From M3007 sp046155725 (GTDB lineage: Bacteria; Bacteroidota; Bacteroidia; Chitinophagales; Saprospiraceae): DNA of 32,828 nt. Under the pieces are notes generated by a model that was given only the letters and a program-made list of their open reading frames with translations, was not told the DNA's origin and searched no databases. Below are positions 16,159 through 24,771 of the stretch, piece after piece (within the stretch, counting starts at the first letter, position 1; each line of letters begins with the position of its first letter). The position numbers were made by a program, and so were the translations under genes. The stretch covers positions 1 through 32,828 of the forward strand of contig JBJXFT010000097.1 of assembly GCA_046155725.1 (NCBI GenBank), read 5' to 3'.

Positions 16159-16189
16159 TTGCGGCGCAGCATTTGAGCCTCCACCTTTG
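16159..16189 (+). promoter_or_regulatory. Possible promoter of the SPFH gene
   Basis: TTG (16159-16161) and CACCTTTG (16182-16189) are 20 bases apart. The -7 box differs from TAnnTTTG only at the first T. The start codon is 41 bases further on. Confidence 0.35.
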
Positions 16190-16230
16190 CCGCTCCTAAA
16201 ACAAACCGTCAAACTTTTCACACCCACACC

Positions 16231-17157
16231 ATGCAGTATTACTACATTGCAATCATCGCCGTGCTCCTTTTTTTGAGCATCGTCACCGTGCAGCAAGGTA
16301 CGGTAGCCATCACCACCATTTTTGGCAAATACAACCGAACGCTCTACCCCGGCCTCACTTTCCGAATCCCGCTCATCGAGCAGATTTTCAAGCGCATCTC
16401 GGTGCAAAACCGCGCGGTGGAACTCAACTTCCAAGCCGTCACGATTGACCAGGCCAACGTGCATTTCACCTCGCTGCTCCTTTTTTCGGTGATGGACAAT
16501 GCCGAAGAAACGGTAAAAAAAGTAGCCTTCCGATTTGTCGGCGACCGCGATTTCATGGCCACGCTGACCCGCACCGTGGAAGGCAGCATCCGCTCTTTCG
16601 TGGCTACCAAAAAGCAGCAGGAAGTGCTCTCGCTGCGCAACGAAATCACCGAAGCCGTAAAGGTCAACATTGACCACATGCTCGAAGATTGGGGATTCCA
16701 CCTCATTGATTTGCAGATAAACGACATCACGTTCGACGAGGAAGTGATGCGCTCCATGTCGAAAATCGTGGCGGCCAACAACCTCAAAGCCGCCGCCGAA
16801 AACGAAGGCCAAGCCCTCCTAATCACCAAAACCAAAGCCGCTGAAGCCGAAGGCAATGCCATCAAAATATCCGCCGAAGCAGAGCGCGAAGCCGCCCGGA
16901 TGCGCGGCCAAGCCGTCGCCCTTTTCCGCGAAGAAGTGGCACGGGGCATGAGCCACGCCGCCAAAGAAATGCAGACGGCCAACCTCGACACCTCGGTCAT
17001 CTTGTTCTCGATGTGGACGGAAGCAATCAAGAACTTCACCGAACACGGCAAGGGCAATATCATCTTCCTCGACGGCTCTGTGGACGGGATGCAGAAAACT
17101 ATGAAGGAATTGATGGCGCTCAACCGGATGGATTTTTCTGCGCAGAATAAAGGTTGA
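16231..17157 (+). CDS. SPFH/Band 7 (stomatin-prohibitin-like) membrane protein
   Basis: The 308-residue product has one N-terminal membrane helix (3-20), then an SPFH domain (about 20-200) beginning VQQGTVAITTIFGKYNRTLYPG, a pattern typical of prohibitin/HflK-like proteins. A coiled coil follows with ITKTKAAEAEGNAIKISAEAE (about 198-225). SPFH proteins form membrane-bound rings that organise lipid domains or control membrane proteases. No protease or NfeD partner gene is adjacent, so the specific role is open. The ATG at 16231 directly precedes the membrane helix. The gene converges on the glycosyltransferase gene across a 24-bp inverted repeat. Confidence 0.87.
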   Translation: MQYYYIAIIAVLLFLSIVTVQQGTVAITTIFGKYNRTLYPGLTFRIPLIEQIFKRISVQNRAVELNFQAVTIDQANVHFTSLLLFSVMDNAEETVKKVAFRFVGDRDFMATLTRTVEGSIRSFVATKKQQEVLSLRNEITEAVKVNIDHMLEDWGFHLIDLQINDITFDEEVMRSMSKIVAANNLKAAAENEGQALLITKTKAAEAEGNAIKISAEAEREAARMRGQAVALFREEVARGMSHAAKEMQTANLDTSVILFSMWTEAIKNFTEHGKGNIIFLDGSVDGMQKTMKELMALNRMDFSAQNKG

Positions 17158-17162
17158 TTTTT

Positions 17163-17229
17163 GGGTTTCTGGTTTAAGGGTTTGAGGGTTTCTGGTTTCA
17201 GAATGCTCAAACCCTTAAACCAGAAACCC
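17163..17229. terminator. 24-bp inverted repeat between convergent genes
   Basis: The perfect arms GGGTTTCTGGTTTAAGGG... (17163-17186) and the complementary 17206-17229 flank a 19-base loop that contains a further copy of the word GGTTTCTGGTTT. It lies 5 bases after the SPFH stop codon and contains the stop codon of the opposing glycosyltransferase, so it may terminate transcription both ways. There is no long T-tract, and it may instead be a dispersed palindrome. Confidence 0.6.
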
Positions 17230-18364
17230 CCAAACCTCCGTACACCCCTATCCACGCGGCGCATATTTTTTCGGGGGAAAACTGCTCGATTTGAGCGGGC
17301 ATTTTGGAAACCAAATCCGTGCGAACTCCCGAATCGAACACCATGGAAATTTGCCCCGCCAAATCAGCCGCATCGGTCGGGTCCGCGTACATCGCGGCCG
17401 CGCCGCCCACTTCCTCAAAACAGCCTCCCCGGCTCGTCACCACCGGAATCCCCACCGTCATCGCTTCCAAGATCGGGATGCCAAAACCCTCGAACACCGA
17501 AGGGTACACCAACGCCGCCGCCCGGCGGTAGAGCAGCGCAAGTGCCTGCGTCGGCAAATAGCCAATCCAAAACACCCGCAGGCCCAGCCCTTTGGCTTGT
17601 GCCCGCAACCCCTCGGGATATGCGCCTTTGCCCGCGCCCACGGCCACGAGCGGCACTTCAAGCCCCTCGTTTTTCAACACAAAAAGCGCGTCGAGGAGCG
17701 TGTGCCAGTTCTTGCGCGGCGTGAGGCTCCCTACCGAAATCAGGAAATCTGAGGCTGGGATGCCCAATCCATCCGAGGGGAGCGGCAACGCCAAACGCTC
17801 AGGCTGCTGGCGGAGGCTGAGCCGCTCGAAAGCAGCATCGCAGGATTGGCCGATGACCCGCACATACCGGGCCGGGATGTTGAAAAACCTTTCCAAATCC
17901 GCCCGGGTTTGTTCGCTGATGGCCACCACACAATCGGCTTCTTCCGCTGCGCGGCGATATTTTTTTTCGTAAAAAAACCGGTCTGCCACGGGGTACAAAT
18001 GCGGGTAGCGCATAAAAATCAGGTCGTGCATGGAAACTACGCTGCGGATGCCCGCCCGACGCAGGCCGATGGGAAGTTCGTGGCTAAGCCCGTGAAAAAC
18101 ATCCGCGCCGTCGCGCTGCAATTGCGCGGTGATGCCCCGGCTTCGCCACACCGGGTGGAACGTTCGCCCAAGCCAAGAGTCGGGCAGGCGCATCCCATCG
18201 TCGTGCGGCACCAATTGGCCCTTGTTGTAAGGCGTGTAGAGCAGGTAGCGGTGCTCGGGGTAAAGACGGCGCAGCCCATCGAGCAGCGTCCGGCTGTAAA
18301 AACCGAGGCCCGTGGCGTTGTTGAAAAAACGTTTTGCGTCGAAAGCGATGGTCTGGAACGGCAT
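17207..18364 (-). CDS. GT4-type glycosyltransferase
   Basis: The 385-residue product is a GT-B fold retaining glycosyltransferase of family 4. Visible are DVFHGLSHELP (88-98), the start of the C-terminal Rossmann domain ISVGSLTPRKNWHTLLDAL (209-227), and the nucleotide-sugar E-x7-E motif EGFGIPILE (292-300), followed by GIPVVTSRGGCFEEV and a GAAAMYADPTD loop. The acceptor sugar is not evident. The ATG at 18364 gives the typical start MPFQTIAFDAKRFF; a longer upstream frame overlaps the peptidase gene. It starts 11 bases after that gene's stop codon. The last residues (GVSGLRV) and the stop codon come from the 24-bp inverted repeat, so the C-terminus has probably been altered by the element. 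Confidence 0.9.
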   Translation of the reverse strand: MPFQTIAFDAKRFFNNATGLGFYSRTLLDGLRRLYPEHRYLLYTPYNKGQLVPHDDGMRLPDSWLGRTFHPVWRSRGITAQLQRDGADVFHGLSHELPIGLRRAGIRSVVSMHDLIFMRYPHLYPVADRFFYEKKYRRAAEEADCVVAISEQTRADLERFFNIPARYVRVIGQSCDAAFERLSLRQQPERLALPLPSDGLGIPASDFLISVGSLTPRKNWHTLLDALFVLKNEGLEVPLVAVGAGKGAYPEGLRAQAKGLGLRVFWIGYLPTQALALLYRRAAALVYPSVFEGFGIPILEAMTVGIPVVTSRGGCFEEVGGAAAMYADPTDAADLAGQISMVFDSGVRTDLVSKMPAQIEQFSPEKICAAWIGVYGGLGVSGLRV

Positions 18365-18375
18365 AATTTTCCAAG

Positions 18376-20931
18376 TTACTTCTTCTCCGCGCCCTCCGCG
18401 CTGATGAGGTGGCCAAAGAAAACAGCGTTTGCAAACAACCGGTTGGTGCCATACCAGAAGCCCCGAAAATTTGGGTTTCCGGGAAAGCAAATCACCTTGC
18501 CGCGACCAAGCCCGCACACGATTGCAGCGGCGGCATTGAAGCTCAGAGGCTTTTGTTTTGCGTGGATGTAGCCGGCCAGCAGCGGGTCTTTCGTCAGCAC
18601 CACGGGCGTAGCGTAGGGGTTTTTGGCTGTTTCCACAAAAAGCGTGTCGGAAAGAAAAACGGGCAAGCGCAGGCGCGTGTAGCCAAAGCAAAGCGGGTGC
18701 GTGAGGTCCAAGTCGGCCTCGAAAATTGCGCCCGGCATGGTGCGCGCGCCGCGGTCTTCCGAGAGATTGGAATATGCGCGGCGACTGGGCGCATCGGGGG
18801 CTTGGTTGCGGAATTCGAGTGCCGCGAGCCCCGCGTTTTTCAGCCATTTCAAAGTGCTCCCCGTGGCGATGATGGTGCCGCCATCTTGCGCGAATTGCTT
18901 CACTTTGTCTACCGGCAGGCTGCCGTAATTCCCATTGGCGAGTATGAGCACATTGTATTTCGCAAGGTTCAAAGAACCAAACCGCGCCGTCTCCACCAGC
19001 GTGATGGGCAAGTTGTAGCGCGTATCCAGCAAATGCCAGATTTCGCCCGCATCGGCCACGTTGACCCCATCGCCCGTGAGGAGCAAAACTTTGGGCGGGC
19101 GCACGACGGGGAAATTGCTGCTGCCCAAATCGGGGCCATCTGGCGTTAGGCCGTTCTGGATGCTGGCAAGGGAGATGCCCGACTGCGCCAGCTCGCTTAT
19201 CTTTTCCACAAAATCAGCGGCGCTCATCGGCTGGCGGTCGGCAGCTATGACAATCGAACCCGCCTCAAAACGCTGGCTTTCGGCCTCAAACGCCTCCATC
19301 GCCACGCGGACGCGCAGGCCGCTTTGTTGCAATCGCACCAACAATTTCGGGATTTCGTAGCCGGCTGCCGGAACGACGTAGGCATAGTCCGGCCCGCCTG
19401 CGAGCACGGAAGGCGGGTGGAGCGACACGAGGCCAAGCCCCTTTTTTTGCTTTCGCAAATCATAGTCTTCGCCCCGCACTGCGCTCCATTGCAGGCCGAA
19501 CGCATCGGGCAAGGTCCACGCCGAGATGTCGTAGAAAATGCTGTCCTGAAATTGGGTTGGCCGCTCAAAAATGCCCCGGATGAGGCGGTACTGCGGCTGC
19601 TCCGCCGGCACAAAAAAGGCATTTCCTTTTTGAAATGTTTGCCCGCGCAGGGTCAAGTTTTCCGCAAGGTTTTGGACTTCGATGCGGTGCCGCCCCAGCA
19701 AGGCGAGAAACTCGCGGGCGGGCAAATCTTCATCCGCAAAAACGTAGCCTTTCACCTCGCTTTTTCGCGCTTCCTCAATGGCAGATTTGAAAAAATCGCG
19801 CAGGTACTCGTTCAGTTCCACGCGCATTTCGCCCACGGCTTGCAGCGTGGAGAGCGAGGCAAACACTTGGTTCCGAATGGAGTAGGGGAAAGTCAGCAAC
19901 CCATTTTCAGTCTCCTGCACCGTGCCTCGGCTGCTGCCCTGCTCGAACAAAATGCCGATGCTGCCCTGCACGTCGGGGTAGGTGGAGCCTTTGCCGTAGT
20001 AGAAATCGTCGAAGTTTTCGCCCGTGTAAAACAGGATTTTTTTCTCCGAAAGTAGGCGGGCGTGGTAGGTGGCGATTTTGGCGGTCAGTTCTTGGTTGCG
20101 GGCGGGCGTGATGGGGTTGACGCGGCTCGGTACGCCGGGCTGAAAAAAGAAGGTAGACCCGCTGCCCATTTCGTGGTGGTCGGTCAGCACGTTGGGGTGC
20201 CATGTTTGGAAAATGCCGACGCGCCCCACGGTTTCCGGTTGCTGTGCCACCAGCCAGTCGCGGTTGAGGTCGAAGCCATAGTGGTTGGTGCGGCCGCGCG
20301 GCCAAGGCTCGTTGTACTCGTCGCCAGCCGGGTCGGGCGAGGGGTTTTGGCTCTTGTGGCCGTTGACCCAAGCGGAGAAGCGCTGCATCCCGTCGGGGTT
20401 GAAACAGGGGTCGAGCAGGATGACGGTGTTGCGCAAAAGTTGTTCTACTTCGGGCGTTTGGGCGGCAGCGAGGTAGTAGGCCACCAGCAGGGCGGCGTTG
20501 CTGCCGCTTGCTTCGTTGCCATGGATGGAGTAGCCCATGTAATTCACGGCGGGCATATTTTTCAAATCCAACCTGCCGCTCTCGGCGGGGTTCACGAGGC
20601 CCTCGCGGGCGGTTTTTATTTCCTCCAAACGGGCGTGGTTGGCGGGGTCAGTGAGGATGAGGCACACGAGCGGGCGGCCTTCGTGCGAGCGGCCGTATTC
20701 CTGCAGCGCGATGCGGTCGCTGGCGGCATCGAGCGCCTTCATGTAGCCGAGGAGTTGGTCGTGCGTGGCGTGCCATTCGCCCACTTCGTAGCCCAACCAA
20801 TTGGCGGGCGTGGGGATGGCGGGGCTGTAATTTGCCGCAGGCAAATAATAGCCGAGCGCAGGTTTTTCTTGGGAGAAAAGGAGGGCGGGGCAGAGCCAGA
20901 GAAGAAGGGTGTAGCGCTTGATAGCATTCAT
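18376..20931 (-). CDS. Exported M14-family zinc carboxypeptidase
   Basis: The 851-residue product has a signal peptide (1-21, ending LLFSQ) and an M14 peptidase domain. Zinc ligands are His137 and Glu140 in SIHGNEASGSN, with the third ligand in TDHHEMG (His252/253). NPDG (178-181) and DLNRD (221-225) hold substrate-binding residues, and Glu330 in GILFEQGSSRG is the expected catalytic base. The C-terminal half (about 400-851) includes a ThuA/glutamine-amidotransferase-like region with PVVRPPKVLLLTGDG and LIHLAN-like LILANGNYGSL. This fits the long Bacteroidota M14 proteins that degrade peptides outside the cytoplasm. The ATG at 20931 is preferred over a TTG 6 bases upstream. It precedes the glycosyltransferase gene by 11 bases in a probable operon. 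Confidence 0.9.
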   Translation of the reverse strand: MNAIKRYTLLLWLCPALLFSQEKPALGYYLPAANYSPAIPTPANWLGYEVGEWHATHDQLLGYMKALDAASDRIALQEYGRSHEGRPLVCLILTDPANHARLEEIKTAREGLVNPAESGRLDLKNMPAVNYMGYSIHGNEASGSNAALLVAYYLAAAQTPEVEQLLRNTVILLDPCFNPDGMQRFSAWVNGHKSQNPSPDPAGDEYNEPWPRGRTNHYGFDLNRDWLVAQQPETVGRVGIFQTWHPNVLTDHHEMGSGSTFFFQPGVPSRVNPITPARNQELTAKIATYHARLLSEKKILFYTGENFDDFYYGKGSTYPDVQGSIGILFEQGSSRGTVQETENGLLTFPYSIRNQVFASLSTLQAVGEMRVELNEYLRDFFKSAIEEARKSEVKGYVFADEDLPAREFLALLGRHRIEVQNLAENLTLRGQTFQKGNAFFVPAEQPQYRLIRGIFERPTQFQDSIFYDISAWTLPDAFGLQWSAVRGEDYDLRKQKKGLGLVSLHPPSVLAGGPDYAYVVPAAGYEIPKLLVRLQQSGLRVRVAMEAFEAESQRFEAGSIVIAADRQPMSAADFVEKISELAQSGISLASIQNGLTPDGPDLGSSNFPVVRPPKVLLLTGDGVNVADAGEIWHLLDTRYNLPITLVETARFGSLNLAKYNVLILANGNYGSLPVDKVKQFAQDGGTIIATGSTLKWLKNAGLAALEFRNQAPDAPSRRAYSNLSEDRGARTMPGAIFEADLDLTHPLCFGYTRLRLPVFLSDTLFVETAKNPYATPVVLTKDPLLAGYIHAKQKPLSFNAAAAIVCGLGRGKVICFPGNPNFRGFWYGTNRLFANAVFFGHLISAEGAEKK

Positions 20932-21105
20932 AGTCAATATGCTTTTTTGGGGAAACGCTTATAGGCCGTTTGAGTTGCTACAATTGACAGAATGGCCGCT
21001 ATAGCCGTACGATTCGATTTTTGAAGATTAAGTCCGAATGATCCGATCCCGAGAAGTTCGGGATGCTTTAGTACGGTTCTTTATTCAAAACCCTGTCTGC
21101 CACAA

Positions 21106-21384
21106 CTACGCGCTTGTGCTGGTCGGGCTTGTTGGAATGGTGTCGAGCACATCGGGCGACAGGGTTTCTTCGGGTGGGGGCGGTGGCGTTTTGAGCAAAA
21201 AGAAAACGGTTACGGCCAATGCTGTTGTGGCTGCCAAAACCCAAGACCAAACTTTACGGGCGGTCGCAGCAGGTATTGGCGGGCTGGCTATTAGTTTGCT
21301 CTGGGCGGTTTGGTGCCCAACCGAAGGGCAGGTTTTTGGGCAAACATACAATCCTAACGGGCACAAAAAAGCCGACCCCTGCAT
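21106..21384 (-). CDS. Doubtful small membrane protein with proline-rich tail
   Basis: The frame has one convincing hydrophobic segment (VWSWVLAATTALAVTVFFLL, about residues 45-64) and a Pro/Thr-rich C-terminus. Its N-terminal part does not look like protein, and the first codon sits inside the htrA terminator hairpin. No other good start codon precedes the membrane segment. It may be a remnant of a larger gene or chance. Confidence 0.2.
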   Translation of the reverse strand: MQGSAFLCPLGLYVCPKTCPSVGHQTAQSKLIASPPIPAATARKVWSWVLAATTALAVTVFFLLKTPPPPPEETLSPDVLDTIPTSPTSTSA

Positions 21385-21399
21385 TGCGCAAGGGCCGGC
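21365..21399 (-). terminator. Rho-independent terminator of htrA
   Basis: On the minus strand a 12-bp stem with two G-U pairs (GCCGGCCCTTGC with GCAGGGGTCGGC, 21399-21371) closes a 5-base loop and is followed directly by six T residues (21370-21365). It lies about 60 bases beyond the htrA stop codon. Confidence 0.8.
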
Positions 21400-21462
21400 A
21401 CATCAAAACAAAACGAAAAACCAACTTTTTATCTTAGTAGGCCACAGGAACGGCCTTTTTTG

Positions 21463-22611
21463 TCAATTGTTGCTTTGCGGCTTTAGGCGGACGGGGATTT
21501 CGCGGGAGTTTCCGTCGCGCACTACATTGAGCGTCAATGTTTCGCCCACCTTTGAACGCCCGATGAGTTCCATTAGTTCAGAACTGGTTGTCACCGTTTT
21601 GCCATTTGCTTTGGTCACCACGTCGTTCTCTTGCACTCCGGCTTGCGCGGCAGACCCTACGGGGTCGAGGGTAGTGACCACTACGCCTTGCGTGAACGGG
21701 ATGTCGAGTTTTTGCGCTACGTGTGGGTCCATCGTAGCAAGATTCACGCCAAGATAAGCCCGGCGATATTCGCCATACTTCACCAGATCGTCCGCGATAC
21801 GCTTCACGAGGTTGACCGGGATGGCAAAAGAGTAGCCCGCAAAAACGCCGGTGGGGGTGGCAATGGCGGAGTTGATGCCGATGAGTTTGCCGGTAGCATC
21901 CACGAGTGCGCCGCCAGAGTTGCCCGGGTTCACCGCAGCATCTGTTTGGAGGAAGGATTCGATGGGCCTGCCGCCTTTTATGATGTTGATGTCGCGGCCT
22001 TTTGCGCTGATGATGCCGGCCGTAACGGTAGAAGTGAGGTCAAAAGGATTGCCCACCGCGAGCACCCATTCGCCCACCCGCACGTCGTCGGAATTGCCGA
22101 TTTCGATGGCGGGCAAATCGTTTGCGTCAATTTTGATAACGGCCATATCGGTGTTTGCGTCGCGGCCCACGAGACGTGCGCGGAACTCGCGGTTGTCGTG
22201 CAGCGTCACCTCGTATTCGGTGGCAAATTCTACCACGTGGTTGTTGGTCAGGATATACCCGTCGGAGCTGTAAATGACCCCAGAACCGGTGCCAGTGCGG
22301 GGCTGCTGTTCGTAGCCGTAGCTGTCGCCAAAAAAGTATTGGAACGGATTGGAGTAGCGGTTTTCGCGCTGGCGCTGGAGGGCGGCCTCTCTGCTTTCGG
22401 AGGCTTTGATGTGCACTACGGCGGGCATAGTGCGCTCAGCGGCTTTGGTAAAATCAACCGGCACAGGTGCGCCTCCATAGTTTACTTGTTTGGAGTAAGT
22501 TTGCTGCTCCGGGAATGGGGTGGTTTGGGGTTTTTCGAGCATTTTTGCCGCGCCCAACGTGACGAGGCCGCCCGTTGCGCCTGCAAGAAGAGTTGACCAA
22601 AATCTGTTCAT
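21463..22611 (-). CDS. HtrA/DegP-family periplasmic serine protease with a single PDZ domain
   Basis: The 382-residue product is a trypsin-like protease-chaperone for misfolded envelope proteins. The catalytic triad is His125 (TNNHVVE), Asp155 (NTDMAVIKI) and Ser232 (NPGNSGGA). The N-terminal hydrophobic segment (5-24) reads as a signal peptide or an uncleaved anchor. One PDZ domain is present (about 275-375, beginning YLGVNLATMDP), followed directly by the C-terminus. Many Bacteroidota DegP/DegQ homologues carry two PDZ domains, so this resembles DegS or a shortened HtrA. The ATG at 22611 is preferred over the TTG 6 bases upstream. It is monocistronic, with its own terminator at 21365-21399. 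Confidence 0.92.
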   Translation of the reverse strand: MNRFWSTLLAGATGGLVTLGAAKMLEKPQTTPFPEQQTYSKQVNYGGAPVPVDFTKAAERTMPAVVHIKASESREAALQRQRENRYSNPFQYFFGDSYGYEQQPRTGTGSGVIYSSDGYILTNNHVVEFATEYEVTLHDNREFRARLVGRDANTDMAVIKIDANDLPAIEIGNSDDVRVGEWVLAVGNPFDLTSTVTAGIISAKGRDINIIKGGRPIESFLQTDAAVNPGNSGGALVDATGKLIGINSAIATPTGVFAGYSFAIPVNLVKRIADDLVKYGEYRRAYLGVNLATMDPHVAQKLDIPFTQGVVVTTLDPVGSAAQAGVQENDVVTKANGKTVTTSSELMELIGRSKVGETLTLNVVRDGNSREIPVRLKPQSNN

Positions 22612-22810
22612 GTTCAAGGTTTAATTTTGTTGCAAAAACGCGGTTTAAACGCGACGGCTGCTCCTTTGCTGCCAGAATGTTTTCATTTAACGCGGCGTTA
22701 ACCAGAACCTCTGACTTCCGCAAAAATGATTTTGAAAACGTACAAACGGAGCCCTCGGCCCATTGTTCCGACCCCACCGACAAACGCCAAGACAAGATAG
22801 ACTAACGCCT

Positions 22811-23416
22811 GTGACTGACCGTTTTTTGCATTCGCCCAACGCACTCGAACGCCTCCTGCGCCCAGAAACGGAATTGGAGCGGCGGCTGCTATCCTTGCCG
22901 GAGTTCCGCCACGGGCTGCTGTGGGGCGAGCCTCGGTTCGGGCATCCCGAAGGCAAAGTCGCGCTCCATGTGCGCGAGGTGCTGGACAACGTGGCGGCCA
23001 TCCCAAACCTTTCGGTCGAAAACCGCTCCCGCTTGCGCCTCATCGCGCTGGCGCACGATGCTTTCAAACACGCCGAAAGCCGCACCCGCCCCCGCGACTG
23101 GACTAAGCACCACGGTCTCTTGGCCCGCCGCTTTATGGAATCTTATACGAACGACGCAGTGGTTTTGGATGTCATCGAAACACACGACGACGCTTACTAC
23201 AAATGGCTTTCGCAGCGCCGCCGCCCTTCGCCCCACAGCCAGCTCGATTCGCTGCTTTCCCGCGTGGGGCACTGCCTCCAGATTTACTACCTGTTTTTCA
23301 AATGCGACACGCAGACGGGCGACAAGACGCAGGCGCCCCTGCGCTGGTTTGAGCAAGTGGCCGAAGGAATCGAGGTGGTGAAAATCAAGCCTTTTTGGCC
23401 TTGGGAGCGCGTGTAG
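22811..23416 (+). CDS. HD-domain phosphohydrolase
   Basis: The 201-residue product has a metal-binding HD domain. Likely ligands are His53 (ALHVREV), the His82-Asp83 pair (ALAHDAFKH), His100/101 (TKHHGLLA) and His125-Asp126 (ETHDDAYY). HD proteins hydrolyse phosphate esters of nucleotides or RNA ends; the substrate here cannot be read from sequence. HD modules of this sort occur fused to polynucleotide kinases in HD-Pnk RNA repair enzymes, but no kinase domain is present and the RNA ligase gene lies 17 kb away, so that link is only a thought. GTG at 22811 is the preferred start because the TTG at 22763 gives a basic, unstructured extension. The gene is divergent from htrA. Confidence 0.75.
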   Translation: MTDRFLHSPNALERLLRPETELERRLLSLPEFRHGLLWGEPRFGHPEGKVALHVREVLDNVAAIPNLSVENRSRLRLIALAHDAFKHAESRTRPRDWTKHHGLLARRFMESYTNDAVVLDVIETHDDAYYKWLSQRRRPSPHSQLDSLLSRVGHCLQIYYLFFKCDTQTGDKTQAPLRWFEQVAEGIEVVKIKPFWPWERV

Positions 23417-23497
23417 AAAAACCCGTTCAAAAATAGGAAGGCGAAATCTCCGTTCTTTGCGCCCGTTCCAAATCACCTCCCAAATTCATTTTCTCCC

Positions 23498-24526
23498 ATG
23501 CAAAAAAAGAAAAAGCGCCCTCTCTTGGCCTACGGCCTTCTGGCAGCATTGCTGCTCTTGGCTGTTTTTTATGTTGCCCAGCCTTATTTGAAAAAAACGC
23601 CCGCCCCGCCCGCCCCAGTTGAAAAGCCCAAGCCCAACGTCCCGCAAATCGCTGTGCCGGACTTCAACGCCGATTCAACTTTTCTTGCTGTAAAAAGGCA
23701 GGTGGACTTTGGCCCGCGTGTGCCAAATTCGGCAGCGCACAAAAAATGTGCGGAATGGTTTGCCAAAGAGTTCAAGTGTCACGGCTTGACGGTTATCGAG
23801 CAAAAATTCCAAGCCCCACACTTCAAAGGCGGCACGTTCAATGGGATCAACATCATCGGACAATACAAGCCCGAAGCCGCCAAGCGAATCCTTATCGCAG
23901 CGCACTGGGACAGCCGTTTTCAGGCCGATAAGGACACCAAAGACAAAAACAAGCCTATTGACGGGGCCGACGATGGCGCAAGCGGCGCGGCGGTGCTGCT
24001 CGAACTTGCCCGAACGCTCGCTGCTCATCCTGTGGACGTGGGGGTGGACTTGCTGCTCTTCGATGTGGAAGATCAGGGCGACGACGGCGGGGCTTCCGAA
24101 ACTTGGTGCCTCGGCTCGCAACATTGGGCCGCAAACCTCCACCGCCCGGCCTACTCGCCTTATTTCGCCATCTTGCTCGACATGGTGGGGGCAAAAGGCG
24201 CGCGTTTTTACAAAGAAGGCATTTCGATGGAGGTGGCACCGCAAACGGTGAACAAGGTGTGGAACATGGCGGCCTCTCTGGGCTATGGCAAATATTTTGT
24301 GCCTGAACATCGGGGCGGCATCACGGACGATCACGTGTTCGTCATCCGTGGCGCGCGCATTCCCATGATTGACATTATCAGTATGCCCAATGAGGGCGAA
24401 CGCCCATTCGGAGCTTATCACCACACCCATGCGGACAACTTGAGCGTGATTGACAAAAATGTGCTGAAAGCCGTGGGCCAAACCATGACTGCGGTGATTT
24501 ACCAGACGCACAATGGGGTGCTTTGA
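23498..24526 (+). CDS. M28-family peptidase / glutaminyl-peptide cyclotransferase-like, membrane-anchored
   Basis: The 342-residue product has a basic N-terminus and one hydrophobic helix (9-27), then a proline-rich linker and an M28 zinc domain outside the cytoplasm. Metal ligands are His136 (AAHWDSR), Asp159 (GADDGASG), Glu191 (LLFDVEDQG), Asp228 (LLDMVGA) and His311 (HHTHADN). The WDSR and FDVED words resemble bacterial and animal glutaminyl cyclases, which form N-terminal pyroglutamate, as much as M28 aminopeptidases; both roles are possible. Start ATG 23498 is preceded by a suitable gap. The gene ends just before a 29-bp inverted repeat at 24539. Confidence 0.87.
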   Translation: MQKKKKRPLLAYGLLAALLLLAVFYVAQPYLKKTPAPPAPVEKPKPNVPQIAVPDFNADSTFLAVKRQVDFGPRVPNSAAHKKCAEWFAKEFKCHGLTVIEQKFQAPHFKGGTFNGINIIGQYKPEAAKRILIAAHWDSRFQADKDTKDKNKPIDGADDGASGAAVLLELARTLAAHPVDVGVDLLLFDVEDQGDDGGASETWCLGSQHWAANLHRPAYSPYFAILLDMVGAKGARFYKEGISMEVAPQTVNKVWNMAASLGYGKYFVPEHRGGITDDHVFVIRGARIPMIDIISMPNEGERPFGAYHHTHADNLSVIDKNVLKAVGQTMTAVIYQTHNGVL

Positions 24527-24538
24527 GGATGTGGGGAA

Positions 24539-24644
24539 CGTGAGGGAGCGCGGGGTTCAGCCCGCGTATACAAAAAGTGTGACGCGGGCTGAACCCCGCG
24601 CTCCCTCACGCGCTCCCTCACGCGCTCCCTCACGCGCTCTCTCA
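24539..24644. repeat. 29-bp inverted repeat plus four 12-bp tandem copies (dispersed GC-rich repeat)
   Basis: Arms of 29 bases (24539-24567 and 24582-24610) beginning CGTGAGGGAGCGCGGGGTTC are perfect reverse complements with a 14-base loop. The right arm runs into a tandem array of CGCGCTCCCTCA with four copies (24597-24644), the last with one substitution. The core GGGCTGAACCCC is shared with the repeats near 12000 and 29090. It sits 12 bases past the M28 peptidase stop codon, so it may also act as a transcription terminator. Confidence 0.85.
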
Positions 24645-24688
24645 CGCACAATGGGAGGCTTTGATTCGGCTCTAAAAATGTCGTCACA

Positions 24689-24721
24689 TTTTGTCGGCAA
24701 AACAAAAACTCTCCTACCTTG
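24689..24721 (+). promoter_or_regulatory. Promoter of the ccmD-like/gdh operon
   Basis: TTTTG (24689-24693) and TACCTTG (24715-24721) are separated by 21 bases, matching the Bacteroidota -33/-7 pattern with a one-base shortened -7 box. The ccmD-like ATG follows 50 bases downstream. Confidence 0.5.
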
Positions 24722-24771
24722 CGCCGTTTCCAATTATCCCAGATAACGCAAACTTTCAGCCTTTTTGGAGC

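Larger units (their letters stand above)
15885..16230. other. 346-bp gap with a long inverted repeat
   Basis: No gene is seen here. The left half carries the CACCACGGAG inverted repeat (15962-16050). The right half leads to the SPFH gene and holds a weak promoter match at 16159-16189. The copies of CTAATTTG near both ends of the repeat (about 15953 and 16060) could mark its borders. Confidence 0.5.
20932..21462. other. 531-bp gap: htrA terminator, small palindrome and a doubtful small frame
   Basis: The right side holds the htrA terminator (21365-21399). A small palindrome ATCCCGA-N5-TCGGGAT lies at 21046-21064. A minus-strand frame (21106-21384) would encode a membrane helix WSWVLAATTALAVTVFFLL followed by a proline-rich tail KTPPPPPEETLSP. 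Its only ATG falls inside the terminator stem, so I list it only as a possibility. The promoter of the M14 peptidase should lie in the left 150 bases but no clear box is seen. Confidence 0.4.

Noticed and set aside
18409..20964. Plus-strand frames (18409-19149, 19324-20055, 20062-20964) opposite the M14 peptidase
   Set aside because: Shadow frames; the zinc ligands and catalytic residues of the peptidase are intact on the minus strand.
24597..24644. Tandem 12-bp repeats considered as a CRISPR-like array
   Set aside because: The units are contiguous, with no spacers, too short, and derived from the adjacent inverted repeat.
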